This document shows, in pieces, positions 45,956 to 55,185 of a stretch of DNA of 64,000 bases. This DNA comes from UBA1715 sp045615765 (GTDB lineage: Bacteria > Bacteroidota > Bacteroidia > Bacteroidales > UBA1715). The translations under genes were made by a program, and so were the position numbers. The stretch lies in contig JAZLFM010000019.1 of assembly GCA_045615765.1 (NCBI GenBank), positions 1-64,000 of the forward strand. Reading direction: 5' to 3'. The first letter of the stretch is position 1. Each line of letters opens with the position of its first letter. Under the pieces are notes generated by a model, which saw nothing but the letters and a program-made list of their open reading frames with translations, was not told the origin of the DNA and ran no database searches.

Positions 45956-47290
45956 TTATTTTTCAGCTAATTCATTGAATTTTTCAAGACTTACTTCTTG
46001 TTCATTCAATTTGATTGCATCTTTAAAGAAAGCAATTAATTTTTTGTTTTCTTCCATTTCGTACAAACGGTTTACTTCATCGCGGTTCTTTAAGATTTCA
46101 GCGCTCCATTGTTCAACCATTTTGTCATCGGCATTAACCATACCATATTGTGCCAATTGGAAACGAGTATATTCTTTAGCAGCATTTTTTACTTCATCTG
46201 GAGTAACTTGAATATTGTTATCCTTTACGAATTTACCGCTAATTAATTGCCAACGTAAATCTTCAATGAACAATGGGAATTCTTTCTCGATTTGTTCTGG
46301 AGTGATTTTTTCATTGTCCTTGTTTGCTTCAGTTAACCAACGTTTCAAGAACTCTTCTGGCAATTCAATTTTATTTGATTCAACCAATTTTTTCTTGAAA
46401 TCAGCGAAGAACTTGAAATCGCTATTCATAGCGAAGTTTGCTTCTAATTCTGATTTAATACGAGCTTTGAATTCTTCTTCACTTTTTACAGCACCTTCGC
46501 CATACACTTTGTCAAATAAATCTTGATTTACTTCACCTTTAGTATAACGTTTGATTGCTTCCAAAGTAATTTCGTAATCAGCTTCCATTGCTGCTACATT
46601 TTCTTTCTTTGCACCTGTGAAAAGTTCAGTTTCAGTTTCGTCTTCAAACGCTTTTTTAGGATTGAATGTTACTGTTTCACCTTTCTTAGCAGCTTTGAAC
46701 TTAGCAAGTTCTTCCTCGTTTTTCATTTTTGTCAACAACATTGAACCTCTTTCAACAGAAGTTTCAGCGCCAACACATTTCAAAGCACCGGCAACAAATT
46801 CTGTACCTTCAATGTTTTCAACATCTTCTTGTTTTCCGAAACGACTGCAGAAACCTTCTACTCTTTCATTTACAAGCGCTTCGTCAACAGTAATTTTATA
46901 ATAATCAGCTTTGTTCTTCTTTGATAACTCAACGTTGATTTCTGGAGCTACAGCAACATCGAATTTGAATTCAAAGTCTGTATCAGTGTCCCAGTTAACT
47001 TCTTTTTGATCAGCATTTGCAAGTGGTTCACCCAACACATGCATTTTGTTATCTCTAAAATATGATTGCAACGCTTCAGAAACAAGTTTATTAACTTCTT
47101 CCACTACGGCATATTTACCATACATTTGTTTTACCATACCCATTGGAACTGTTCCTGGACGGAAACCTTTCACACTAGCTTTTTTACGGTAATCTTTCAA
47201 TACATTGTTTACCTTTTCTGTATAATCTGCTTGGGCAACTTGTACTGTTAAAACAGAAACTAATCCTTCTCCTTGTTTTGTAACGTTCAT
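45956..47290 (-). CDS. tig: Trigger factor
   Basis: This 444-residue protein starts MNVTKQGEGLVSVL and has the ribosome-binding signature GFRPGTVPMGMV (about residue 41), then a shortened PPIase-like middle and a helical C-terminal chaperone domain rich in Lys/Glu. Trigger factor binds nascent chains at the ribosomal exit tunnel. The ATG at 47290 was chosen: the frame stays open upstream, but that part would run through the tRNA-Leu gene and the hairpin after it. It needs a promoter after the tRNA terminator, or readthrough of it. Confidence 0.95.
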   Translation of the reverse strand: MNVTKQGEGLVSVLTVQVAQADYTEKVNNVLKDYRKKASVKGFRPGTVPMGMVKQMYGKYAVVEEVNKLVSEALQSYFRDNKMHVLGEPLANADQKEVNWDTDTDFEFKFDVAVAPEINVELSKKNKADYYKITVDEALVNERVEGFCSRFGKQEDVENIEGTEFVAGALKCVGAETSVERGSMLLTKMKNEEELAKFKAAKKGETVTFNPKKAFEDETETELFTGAKKENVAAMEADYEITLEAIKRYTKGEVNQDLFDKVYGEGAVKSEEEFKARIKSELEANFAMNSDFKFFADFKKKLVESNKIELPEEFLKRWLTEANKDNEKITPEQIEKEFPLFIEDLRWQLISGKFVKDNNIQVTPDEVKNAAKEYTRFQLAQYGMVNADDKMVEQWSAEILKNRDEVNRLYEMEENKKLIAFFKDAIKLNEQEVSLEKFNELAEK

Positions 47291-47317
47291 TTTTTTTATT
47301 TTAAATAATTCAAAAAA

Positions 47318-47342
47318 AAACCGCTTTTTTTGAAAGCGGTTT
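47318..47342 (-). terminator. Terminator after tRNA-Leu
   Basis: A perfect 10-bp stem (47333-47342 with 47318-47327) followed on the minus strand by nine T residues, directly downstream of the tRNA and upstream of tig. Confidence 0.9.
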
Positions 47343-47347
47343 CGTTG

Positions 47348-47429
47348 TGCGGATAGGGGGACTCGAACCCACAAGCCTCGCGGCACCAGATCCTAAGTCT
47401 GGCGTGTCTACCAATTTCACCATATCCGC
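47348..47429 (-). tRNA. tRNA-Leu (anticodon UAG)
   Basis: The minus strand folds as a class II tRNA: acceptor GCGGATA with TATCCGC plus discriminator A, D-arm with TGGTAGA, anticodon stem CCAGA/TCTGG around CTTAGGA (anticodon TAG), a short variable arm and a T-loop TTCGAGT. CCA is not encoded. The T-stem GTGGG/CCCCC contains one T-C mismatch (second pair). Confidence 0.95.
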
Positions 47430-47553
47430 TTAGGGGTGCACAAAATTAATTTTTTCTTTTGTAAAACAAAGTGTTTTATAAAATTTTCTTTTGCTTTTTT
47501 GTCAGTTTTTACTCAATATACTCTATATCAAATACTTAAATTTATAATACTAT

Positions 47554-49611
47554 TTAAAATAACGACAATTGTTCACCTGAATTTGTCTGTTTTGTTGCTT
47601 CTGGCGCGACATTTGACAGTCCAATCATCGCATAAAACTCTTGTTCTGTTATAATTTGCACTCCAAACTTAGTTGCTTTATCTAATTTACTTGGACCAAT
47701 TCCGTCGCCTGCCAACAAATAATTTGTACTCTTTGAAACACCAGAAACATTCTTTCCACCATTCGCATCTATCAAATCTTTCATCTCATCACGACTATGA
47801 TTTTGGAACGTTCCTGAAATAACTATACTCTTTCCTTCTAACAAATTCGACAATGACTCTGCTTTTTCCTTAACTTCCAATTGCACTCCATTTTCTCTCA
47901 ATTTTTCTATGAAGGCTATATTTTCTTCATCTTGAAAAAATTGATGTATGCTTATTGCAATAACAGCTCCAACATCTTCTGTTTCCTGTAGTTCTTCTAT
48001 CGTTGCGCTACGAATAGCATCTATAGAACGAAACTTTTTCGCTAACACTTTCGCACTTGCCTCACCAATATGTCGTATTCCTATTGCATAGAGCACTCTA
48101 TGGAAAGGTACTGACTTCGATTCCTGAATACTATCAATAAGATTCTTCGCTGATTTTTCGGCAAAACGATCTAACTTTATTATATCGTCGTACTGCAATG
48201 AATAAAAATCAGCACTGTTTTTTAATAAACCTACATTATATAATTGTTCTATTGTCGCTCCTGCTAAAGCAATATCCATCGCTTTACGGCCAACAAAGTG
48301 TTCTATCTTTCCTTTTATTTGTGGCGGACATTGTTTAGAATTTGGACAATAATAATTTGCCTCATCTTCCATACGAACCAACTCTGCGCCACATTCAGGA
48401 CAGTGAGTTATGAAATGCAATGGTTGCGAATCTGCCTCTCGTGCTTCTTCATCAACACGAACAACTTTTGGAATTATCTCCCCTCCTTTTTCGATATACA
48501 CATAGTCATTCAAACGGATTCCTAACACCTGCATTTGATCTGCATTATACAAACTTGCACGACGAATCACCGTTCCTGCAAGAGGAACCGGTTCTAAATT
48601 TGCTACAGGCGTAATAGTTCCTTGTCTTCCAACTTGAAAATCAACCGACAATAATTTCGTACGGGCTTGTTCTGCTTTAAACTTAAACGCGATCGCCCAT
48701 CGTGGTGTTTTTGCCGTCATACCCAATTCTTGTTGCAAAGACACTGAATCAACTTTTATTACAACACCATCGGTATCAAATGGCAAATCTTTTCGCTTGG
48801 TATCCCATTTGGTTATAAAAGCATACACATCATCTATCGTCTTACATTTTTCTGACAAATCTGGTACATTGAATCCCCAAGAGCGCGCATACGACAAGTT
48901 TTCATAATGAGAATCTGTAGGAGCCTCCGATGGTATGTAATACATATTTGCCTGCAACGGACGGCGTGCAACTTCACGGGAGTTCTGTAATTTCAACGAA
49001 CCCGAGGCTGCATTACGAGGATTCGCAAATGGTTGTTCACCTTGTTCTATACGCTCCACATTTAACGCATCAAAACCTGCACGAGGCATTACAACTTCAC
49101 CTCGAATTTCCAATTCTTTCGGAAAGTCGCCACGCAATTGCAACGGAATTGTCCCTATTGTTTTGGCATTATTCGTAATATTATCACCCTGAATTCCGTC
49201 ACCACGAGTTAATGCGCGAGTAAGTTTTCCTTCTTTATATTGTAACGATATCGACAATCCATCATATTTCAATTCACACGTATAACTGAAATCTCGATCT
49301 CCAACAGCTCTGCGTACACGTGAATCAAATTCTCGCAAATCTTCCATAGAATAACTATTGGCTAACGAAAGCATTGGATATTCGTGTACTTCTTGAGTAA
49401 AACCTTCACCCAAATCGCTACCTACTCGCTGCGTCGGAGAAGTTGGATCATAGGCCTCAGGATGTTTGGCTTCTAAATCCTGTAATTCCTTCAACAACGT
49501 ATCAAATTCAAAATCCGAAATTTCCGGATTATTCTTTACATAATAATTATAGTTATGCTTATGCAATTGTTCACGCAATTCCGCAATTCGTTCCAATTCT
49601 GTTTTTTCCAT
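47554..49611 (-). CDS. ligA: NAD-dependent DNA ligase
   Basis: This 685-residue protein has the LigA layout: domain Ia with HNYNYYV, the adenylation motif CELKYDG (Lys near residue 118), motif III-like NPRNAASGSLK, a four-Cys zinc finger (CPECGAELV ... CPNSKQCPP, about 405-430), helix-hairpin-helix repeats and a C-terminal BRCT domain (LEGKSIVISGTF, about 590). It seals nicks using NAD and is the replicative ligase. It starts 69 nt after the dprA stop on the same strand. Length is normal. Confidence 0.98.
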   Translation of the reverse strand: MEKTELERIAELREQLHKHNYNYYVKNNPEISDFEFDTLLKELQDLEAKHPEAYDPTSPTQRVGSDLGEGFTQEVHEYPMLSLANSYSMEDLREFDSRVRRAVGDRDFSYTCELKYDGLSISLQYKEGKLTRALTRGDGIQGDNITNNAKTIGTIPLQLRGDFPKELEIRGEVVMPRAGFDALNVERIEQGEQPFANPRNAASGSLKLQNSREVARRPLQANMYYIPSEAPTDSHYENLSYARSWGFNVPDLSEKCKTIDDVYAFITKWDTKRKDLPFDTDGVVIKVDSVSLQQELGMTAKTPRWAIAFKFKAEQARTKLLSVDFQVGRQGTITPVANLEPVPLAGTVIRRASLYNADQMQVLGIRLNDYVYIEKGGEIIPKVVRVDEEAREADSQPLHFITHCPECGAELVRMEDEANYYCPNSKQCPPQIKGKIEHFVGRKAMDIALAGATIEQLYNVGLLKNSADFYSLQYDDIIKLDRFAEKSAKNLIDSIQESKSVPFHRVLYAIGIRHIGEASAKVLAKKFRSIDAIRSATIEELQETEDVGAVIAISIHQFFQDEENIAFIEKLRENGVQLEVKEKAESLSNLLEGKSIVISGTFQNHSRDEMKDLIDANGGKNVSGVSKSTNYLLAGDGIGPSKLDKATKFGVQIITEQEFYAMIGLSNVAPEATKQTNSGEQLSLF

Positions 49612-49680
49612 CGAATAATGATATACAATAATATTGTAATAAGAAATCCAAAAATAATAAAAATCGTCGTTCGTATGTCA

Positions 49681-50784
49681 TCAAATATTTCGGAATCGTT
49701 TACCTGGCATACAACTAACCAATCCTCGAAATTCCATTGTCAGCAACAAACTCGACAATTTACTCATCGGCACTTTACATTGAACAGCAATGGTATCAAT
49801 TGTCGCATCAGGATTTTCACTCAAAAAATCATACACCACCTGTTCTTCTTGCGATAGTTGTACAAACAATTCTCGTTGCACATTTTTTAACGGTTTTTCC
49901 GTAATATCCCAATTCAACAAATGTTCTAAATCTTTTCCTGTTTCTATCAATGCTGCCTTGTTTTCTTTAATCAAGTTATTGCAGCCTTGCGAGAACTTAT
50001 TACCGACATTTCCTGGAAAAGCACAAACATCTCGATTATACTGATTTGCAAAATCTGCTGTTATTAACGCTCCACCTTTTTCTTTACTTTCAACTACAAC
50101 AACTGCATCGGAAAGTGCCGCAATAATACGGTTTCTACGAACGAACAGTTTGCTATCTAATTTCATTTGGGTGTCGTATTCCGACAGAACGCAACCGTGT
50201 TGTATAATTGACCGAGCTGTATCGATATGCGAAACAGGAGATATTTTCGACAATGGTGTTCCAAGAACTGCTATTGTCTGCAATCCTGCATATAATGCTT
50301 CACGGTGAGCGCATATATCTATACCGAAGGCTAAGCCACTCACAATTACAGGATTATATTCTTTTATGTCTGCAATTAAATTCTTACAACATTGTTTCCC
50401 ATATTCCGTGGCATTCCGTGTCCCTACTATACTCACAAATTTCGAAGTATTAAAATCTATATCTCCTTTATAGAAAAACAGCAAAGGGGCATCTTCACAG
50501 TTTTTCATACGATATGGATATGCCTCGTCAACATAAGTAAGAACTTTCACATCATTTTTTGCAACAAATTCCAATTCATTCTCTGCCATAGAGAGCACAT
50601 TTTTCTCTCGAATTTCATTCACTATCGTCGGACCGACATTAGGAATTTTACTCAATTTCGCAGCAGACTCCTTGAAAATCTGTTCTGGACTACCTAGATA
50701 GGAAATCAATTGTTTGGCCGTAATAGGCCCCACCGATTGCAACATTGCTGTTGCAACATAATACAATAATTCTTGCGGCTTCAT
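49681..50784 (-). CDS. dprA: DNA processing protein DprA
   Basis: This 367-residue protein has an N-terminal helix-hairpin-helix/SAM-like part, the Rossmann core with VGTRNATEYG (about residue 119), SGLAFGIDICAHREAL (about 152), FPGNVGNKFSQGCNNLI (about 257) and a C-terminal winged helix (about 305-360). DprA binds incoming single-stranded DNA and loads RecA; it also occurs in organisms not known to be transformable. It follows the GldN-like lipoprotein gene by 8 nt, so they may be cotranscribed. Confidence 0.95.
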   Translation of the reverse strand: MKPQELLYYVATAMLQSVGPITAKQLISYLGSPEQIFKESAAKLSKIPNVGPTIVNEIREKNVLSMAENELEFVAKNDVKVLTYVDEAYPYRMKNCEDAPLLFFYKGDIDFNTSKFVSIVGTRNATEYGKQCCKNLIADIKEYNPVIVSGLAFGIDICAHREALYAGLQTIAVLGTPLSKISPVSHIDTARSIIQHGCVLSEYDTQMKLDSKLFVRRNRIIAALSDAVVVVESKEKGGALITADFANQYNRDVCAFPGNVGNKFSQGCNNLIKENKAALIETGKDLEHLLNWDITEKPLKNVQRELFVQLSQEEQVVYDFLSENPDATIDTIAVQCKVPMSKLSSLLLTMEFRGLVSCMPGKRFRNI

Positions 50785-50792
50785 GGGAATTG

Positions 50793-51791
50793 TTATTTCC
50801 CCTTGTCGTGATTTTTTAAGTACATTACAAAGGGTATGGATTTAACTAATTGTGTTTGTGTGTCTTCGCCATTATCGTGATAGAACACTCTCACAGGAGC
50901 AATTCCCTTCACTTCTTTTATAATTTCCATAGTACTTTCGTCCAAGTACCAGTCTTCTATAAACGCAACCCCACCGATTTCACCAACATCAATGTCTTTA
51001 TCGACACATATCGTATCAACTCCGCCGGTTGCTGTATTTTCTTCTTCATAACATGAAACCTCTTTGCCCAACAAATTCAAAACTTCATCCATTGTTTTCG
51101 GCATCAACGAATCGCGGAAAGAGAAGCTGTAGCATTGTGTATTGCCACAAATTGCTTTTCCCACAAGTAAATTTGCAAGTCGCTTAACGTGAATATTCTC
51201 TAAAAATTCAGGATTATCCGCATTTATAAGCGACACCTCATAGGCTACATCTTTCGCCAATAAAGTATATTTTTCTTTAGATTGAACTTGCGCTCCTGTA
51301 TTTGAAAAGTCATATCGAGCTACGATAGACTTAGTTTGAACTTCACCTCTATAAGGGTCTTGACGCAAGTACGAGCGTACTAAGGAATACGAAACAACTT
51401 TTTTTCTCATCAAGAATTGAGCAGTATCCAGTTCCCAATCTTCTTCGAAAATCATCGAAGGAATTTGTTCCAAATGGAAATCATCCAAAAATTTATCTTG
51501 AATGTCTTCATCGCTGCAAACAATATCCGAAAATGGTAAAAAAGCAGATATTTCCTTTTTCACCGTTTTATTTTTCAATTTTGTAACAAACGAAGGGAAG
51601 TCTATAGACTTAAAGAAGAAATATTCCTCTGGGACATACATTTCTTGTTCGTAAACAATAGTTGCTGTCTTTGCCAACAAATCGTTTACAAATGTAGGTT
51701 CATTAGATTGATTCGTTTTAGTATCACTACAAGAAACAAGTATTGTTGAAAATACAATACACCAATAAAGTATGTGTTCCTTGAATGTCAT
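50793..51791 (-). CDS. GldN-like lipoprotein with a duplicated module
   Basis: This 332-residue lipoprotein (MTFKEHILYWCIVFSTILVSC, Cys21) has two related segments, FEEDWELDTAQFLMRKKV (about residue 115) and FIEDWYLDESTMEIIKEV (about 280), the second running into KGIAPVRVF. This resembles the EDW-FD ... IGIAP signature that I know from GldN/PorN, the periplasmic ring component of the type IX secretion system. GldN is not usually a lipoprotein, so this is a divergent or repurposed relative. Its start overlaps the stop of the upstream outer-membrane protein gene by one base (TAATG), so they are coupled. Function by context: cell envelope or secretion. Confidence 0.6.
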   Translation of the reverse strand: MTFKEHILYWCIVFSTILVSCSDTKTNQSNEPTFVNDLLAKTATIVYEQEMYVPEEYFFFKSIDFPSFVTKLKNKTVKKEISAFLPFSDIVCSDEDIQDKFLDDFHLEQIPSMIFEEDWELDTAQFLMRKKVVSYSLVRSYLRQDPYRGEVQTKSIVARYDFSNTGAQVQSKEKYTLLAKDVAYEVSLINADNPEFLENIHVKRLANLLVGKAICGNTQCYSFSFRDSLMPKTMDEVLNLLGKEVSCYEEENTATGGVDTICVDKDIDVGEIGGVAFIEDWYLDESTMEIIKEVKGIAPVRVFYHDNGEDTQTQLVKSIPFVMYLKNHDKGK

Positions 51792-52339
51792 TAATTAAGT
51801 TTATTTCTCGTAATAAAACGAAGCGTTGCTGCAACAATTGCAGTCTGTAAGCGTTCATTATTCGCGTTATTTTTTTGGAAATGTGTATAAATCACATTCA
51901 AATCGGGACGCCATTCTATTGTTGCATTCAATGGAGCTTTCTTAAAGGAATAACCAATACCCAACGCACCTGTCAAAGCAACATAAACCTGTTTCGTTCC
52001 TGTTCTCTGATAGTCAAGATCATACATTGGTTTTCCACCAGCCATAATACCACCACCGCCATACCAACGCAAACGTGAACCAATATTTGGGAAAGAAGCA
52101 ACATATTTTCCAATAATACAACCTTGATAAATATTGTCAAAATTGGAAATAAACAACGTACTTAAATCAAACTTAGTTCTAAAGAAATGGTCATATTCAA
52201 AACCCATCAATTGATTTGAACTCGCACCAAATTCTATTCGAGCACCAAAACCATTCAAATACCATTTTTGGTTATCGCGTTGTGCAAACACTGAAACTGC
52301 CGAAATCCACAACAAAACTACAAGTACAAACTTTCTCAT
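51791..52339 (-). CDS. Small outer-membrane beta-barrel protein
   Basis: This 182-residue protein has a signal peptide (MRKFVLVVLLWISAVSVFAQ) and alternating strands with aromatic belts (RLRWYGGGGIMAGG, TGALGIGYSFKKAP, IEWRPDLNVIY), ending in a strand near LRFITRNKLN. The size suggests an eight-stranded barrel. It is not assignable to a known function. A longer frame starts four codons earlier (52351), but the signal peptide argues for 52339. It is followed, with overlap, by the GldN-like lipoprotein and preceded by a small membrane protein, all on one strand. Confidence 0.8.
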   Translation of the reverse strand: MRKFVLVVLLWISAVSVFAQRDNQKWYLNGFGARIEFGASSNQLMGFEYDHFFRTKFDLSTLFISNFDNIYQGCIIGKYVASFPNIGSRLRWYGGGGIMAGGKPMYDLDYQRTGTKQVYVALTGALGIGYSFKKAPLNATIEWRPDLNVIYTHFQKNNANNERLQTAIVAATLRFITRNKLN

Positions 52340-52344
52340 AGACA

Positions 52345-52839
52345 CTAACAATATTGGTTCAACAAATCTTTTACTTGTTGTATTTCCTCTTCTTTTAAAG
52401 CATTCAAGCTAATTGGAGGATATTTAGCCATTTGATTTCTCTCCATTTTTTGATACAAAACCAAATCCGTATTTTTATCTGCAGACACAATTTCGTACTT
52501 CTTAAATGCATCAAAAGGTATTTTATAAGAAGTACATTTTTTCATCAACAATTGAATATGGTAAAAACGGAACACAAGATTTTGCTTGTCTTCGTCGGAA
52601 ATATAAATAAAATTCAATCTCTTTTTATGACGCAACCACACAATCATCGCATATATTGCAATTACAGCTGCCATAAACAATGTACATTCAATAGCACTCA
52701 ACTGTCGTGTTTCTATTCCAAATTCACGCAAAAACATTGAAGAGAGAGGAATGTACACGAGAATTGTAGTCACACCTACAATACCGAATGTTTTCCATAT
52801 CTTCAGTTTACTTGCGTATTTTTCGTTATGTATTACCAT
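52345..52839 (-). CDS. Small two-helix membrane protein, unknown function
   Basis: This 164-residue protein begins MVIHNEKYASK, has two hydrophobic segments (about residues 17-37 and 47-67), then a charged cytoplasmic domain of about 95 residues with YPPISLNALKEEEI near the end. It looks like a PH-like/YcxB-type arrangement, but no diagnostic motif is seen. The start was chosen at 52839 because a perfect -7 box lies 19 nt upstream; a longer frame to 52953 would overlap ychF. It precedes the outer-membrane protein gene by 5 nt. Confidence 0.7.
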   Translation of the reverse strand: MVIHNEKYASKLKIWKTFGIVGVTTILVYIPLSSMFLREFGIETRQLSAIECTLFMAAVIAIYAMIVWLRHKKRLNFIYISDEDKQNLVFRFYHIQLLMKKCTSYKIPFDAFKKYEIVSADKNTDLVLYQKMERNQMAKYPPISLNALKEEEIQQVKDLLNQYC

Positions 52840-52857
52840 CTCAATAAAATGTTCTTG

Positions 52858-52865
52858 CAAATATA
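52858..52865 (-). promoter_or_regulatory. -7 box TATATTTG (minus strand)
   Basis: A perfect Bacteroidota -7 element for the small membrane protein, in a compact divergent region shared with ychF. Confidence 0.6.
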
Positions 52866-52878
52866 ATGTAAAAAAAGT

Positions 52879-52886
52879 TACTTTTG
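52879..52886 (+). promoter_or_regulatory. -7 box TACTTTTG of ychF
   Basis: TAnnTTTG element 17 nt before the ychF ATG; it supports the start at 52904 over the longer open frame. Confidence 0.55.
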
Positions 52887-52903
52887 CAGAAAAAATTAAT
52901 CGT

Positions 52904-54001
52904 ATGGGATTGAAATGTGGCATCGTTGGATTACCAAATGTTGGAAAATCCACTCTTTTTAACTGTTTAACTAATGCGAAAGCGCAAGCGGCGAACTTTC
53001 CTTTTTGTACTATAGAACCTAATGTCGGAATGATTACCGTTCCAGACGAACGCTTGAACGAATTGGAAAAAATTGTTCATCCAGAAAAGGTCGTACCTAC
53101 AACTGTAGAAATTGTTGACATCGCTGGACTTGTAAAAGGTGCCAGTAAAGGCGAAGGTTTGGGCAACAAATTCTTGGCAAACATTAGAGAAACTGATGCT
53201 ATAATCCACGTTCTTCGTTGTTTCGAGAACCCAAACATTACTCACGTCGATGGTTCTATCAATCCTGTAAGAGACAAGGAAACCATAGATATGGAGTTGC
53301 AATTCAAAGATTTGGAATCTGTTGAATCACGACTTTCTAAATTAGAAAAACAAGCTCGCGCTGGTGGCGACAAGATGGCCAAATACACTTGCGACATTTT
53401 AACTCGCGTACGCGAAGCTTTATTAAAAGGAGAATCTGCCCGCACTTTAAATCTTGACGACGAAGAAAAAGCAGCAATTTATGATCTACATCTTCTTACA
53501 TTAAAACCTGTAATGTATGTTTGTAATGTTGACGAAGCTGGAATAAACGGTAACGCATTTGTTGATGCGGTTAAAGAATCTATAAAAAACGAACAAGCTG
53601 AAGTTCTAATACTTGCCACAGCTTTGGAAGCAGAAATCGCCGAACTTGACACACAAGAAGAACGAGATATGTTTCTACAAGATGTAGGACTTACAGAACC
53701 TGGCGTTAACAAACTAATTCGCCAAGCATATTCATTATTAAATCTTGAAACATTCTTAACAGCTGGTCCTCAAGAAGTGCGTGCCTGGACATACCACAAA
53801 GGTGCAAAAGCTCCTCAAGCAGCAGGTGTAATCCACACAGATTTCGAAAAAGGTTTCATTAAGGCAGAAGTAATAAAATATGCCGACTATATCACCTATG
53901 GTTCGGAACAAGCCGTGAAAGAAGCCGGGAAAATGTCGATGGAAGGAAAAGAATATATCGTGCAAGATGGTGACATTATGCACTTTAAATTTAATGTATA
54001 A
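52904..54001 (+). CDS. ychF: Ribosome-associated ATPase YchF
   Basis: This 365-residue Obg-like protein has the P-loop GLPNVGKST (residue 8), DIAGLVKGASKGEGLGN (about 69), a non-canonical base-recognition loop near NVDEAGI (about 206) that in this family favours ATP over GTP, a coiled-coil insertion (about 130-165) and a C-terminal TGS domain. YchF binds ribosomes and is linked to stress and translation control. The ATG at 52904 gives the standard N-terminus MGLKCGIVG. Its stop overlaps the next start (TAATG). Confidence 0.97.
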   Translation: MGLKCGIVGLPNVGKSTLFNCLTNAKAQAANFPFCTIEPNVGMITVPDERLNELEKIVHPEKVVPTTVEIVDIAGLVKGASKGEGLGNKFLANIRETDAIIHVLRCFENPNITHVDGSINPVRDKETIDMELQFKDLESVESRLSKLEKQARAGGDKMAKYTCDILTRVREALLKGESARTLNLDDEEKAAIYDLHLLTLKPVMYVCNVDEAGINGNAFVDAVKESIKNEQAEVLILATALEAEIAELDTQEERDMFLQDVGLTEPGVNKLIRQAYSLLNLETFLTAGPQEVRAWTYHKGAKAPQAAGVIHTDFEKGFIKAEVIKYADYITYGSEQAVKEAGKMSMEGKEYIVQDGDIMHFKFNV

Positions 54002-54609
54002 TGTCGGTTTCCGATATCATCTCGGTCTTTGACTACGTAGGAACATTTGCTTTTGCTATAAGTGGCGCGTTAGCTGCCGCCCGTAAGCAATTTGATTTAT
54101 TCGGAGGCATATTCCTTGGATTTGTCACAGCAATTGGCGGCGGTACACTTCGAGACATCATGTTGAACGAACCGGTTGCTTGGTTGCACGACATTTGGTA
54201 TTTCTACATCGTCGTTGGCGCTGTTGCTTTCACATTCCTATCAAGGAAGACCATAGAAAAGTACTCTAAGACATTATTTTTGTTCGACACCATTGGGATT
54301 AGCGTTTTCACCATTATTGGTATGCAAAAGGGGTTATTAATGGACATCAATCCTATTCTTGCCGTAATGATGGGAATTCTTACCGCTGTTTTTGGTGGAA
54401 TTGTTCGCGATATGATGTGCGTAGATATTCCATTGATTTTCCGAAAAGAAATTTATGCCACAGCGTGTTTACTCGGAGGTTTAGTCTATTTATTACTACT
54501 TTACTGCAATTGTCCCGATTTATTATCTGTTATTGTTGCAGCCATAGTAATTTTCGTAACGAGAACATTGAGCGTTATACAAAATTGGTCCTTACCTAAA
54601 TTCAAATAA
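54001..54609 (+). CDS. TRIC-family (UPF0126) cation channel protein
   Basis: This 202-residue membrane protein has the tandem repeat of the UPF0126/TRIC family: AFAISGALAAARK and AIGGGTLRDIML in the first half, IGISVFTIIG and AVFGGIVRDMM in the second, each followed by hydrophobic segments (seven in all). Bacterial TRIC homologues are trimeric K+-type cation channels; some members may carry other small solutes. The start overlaps the ychF stop by one base, so translation is coupled. Confidence 0.9.
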   Translation: MSVSDIISVFDYVGTFAFAISGALAAARKQFDLFGGIFLGFVTAIGGGTLRDIMLNEPVAWLHDIWYFYIVVGAVAFTFLSRKTIEKYSKTLFLFDTIGISVFTIIGMQKGLLMDINPILAVMMGILTAVFGGIVRDMMCVDIPLIFRKEIYATACLLGGLVYLLLLYCNCPDLLSVIVAAIVIFVTRTLSVIQNWSLPKFK

Positions 54610-54644
54610 ATCTAAACGAGGGCAACATTTTCAGTTGTATTTTC

Positions 54645-54652
54645 TATATTTG
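54645..54652 (+). promoter_or_regulatory. -7 box TATATTTG of purE
   Basis: A perfect TAnnTTTG element 26 nt before the purE ATG. Confidence 0.6.
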
Positions 54653-54678
54653 CAGAAACAAACATTCATTGAAGTAAA

Positions 54679-55185
54679 ATGAAAGCACAAGTTAGTATTA
54701 TAATGGGAAGCACATCGGATATGCCTGTAATGGAAAAGGCTGCGAAAGTGCTTAATAACTTTAAAATTCCGTTTGAAATTCTTGCTCTATCTGCACACAG
54801 AACTCCTGAAGCAGTAGAAGAATTCGCAAAAAACGCTGAGAAAAACGGCATTAAGGTTATCATCGCCGCAGCTGGTATGGCAGCTCACTTGCCTGGCGTT
54901 ATTGCTTCAATGACAACAGTTCCTGTAATTGGTGTTCCTATCAGTGCCAGCCTACAAGGAATTGACGCTCTTCTTGCTATTGTACAAATGCCTTCAGGTA
55001 TTCCAGTAGCTACTGTTGGAATCAACGGTGCAGAAAATGCAGGAATTTTGGCATCACAATTCATAGCAATGGCTGACGAACGTGTTGCAAAAGAATTAGC
55101 AGAATATAAAACATCATTAAAAAATAAAATAGAAAAAGCTAACGCAGATTTAAAAGAGATACATTTTGAATACAAGACAAATTAA
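54679..55185 (+). CDS. purE: N5-carboxyaminoimidazole ribonucleotide mutase
   Basis: This 168-residue protein has the PurE signatures GSTSDMPVM (about residue 10), LSAHRTPE (about 36), AAAGMAAHLPG (about 65) and IVQMPSGIPVATVG (about 103). PurE moves the carboxylate of N5-CAIR to the ring, step 6 of purine synthesis, feeding PurC (27.8 kb). The C-terminal region overlaps the next gene by 20 nt. Confidence 0.97.
   Translation: MKAQVSIIMGSTSDMPVMEKAAKVLNNFKIPFEILALSAHRTPEAVEEFAKNAEKNGIKVIIAAAGMAAHLPGVIASMTTVPVIGVPISASLQGIDALLAIVQMPSGIPVATVGINGAENAGILASQFIAMADERVAKELAEYKTSLKNKIEKANADLKEIHFEYKTN

Noticed and set aside
47291..47386. N-terminal extension of trigger factor
   Set aside because: It would read through the terminator and part of the tRNA-Leu gene; the standard MNVTKQ start lies at 47290.
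52751..52903. Longer YchF N-terminus
   Set aside because: The extra residues are not part of the family and overlap a divergent gene; the promoter box sits inside this stretch.
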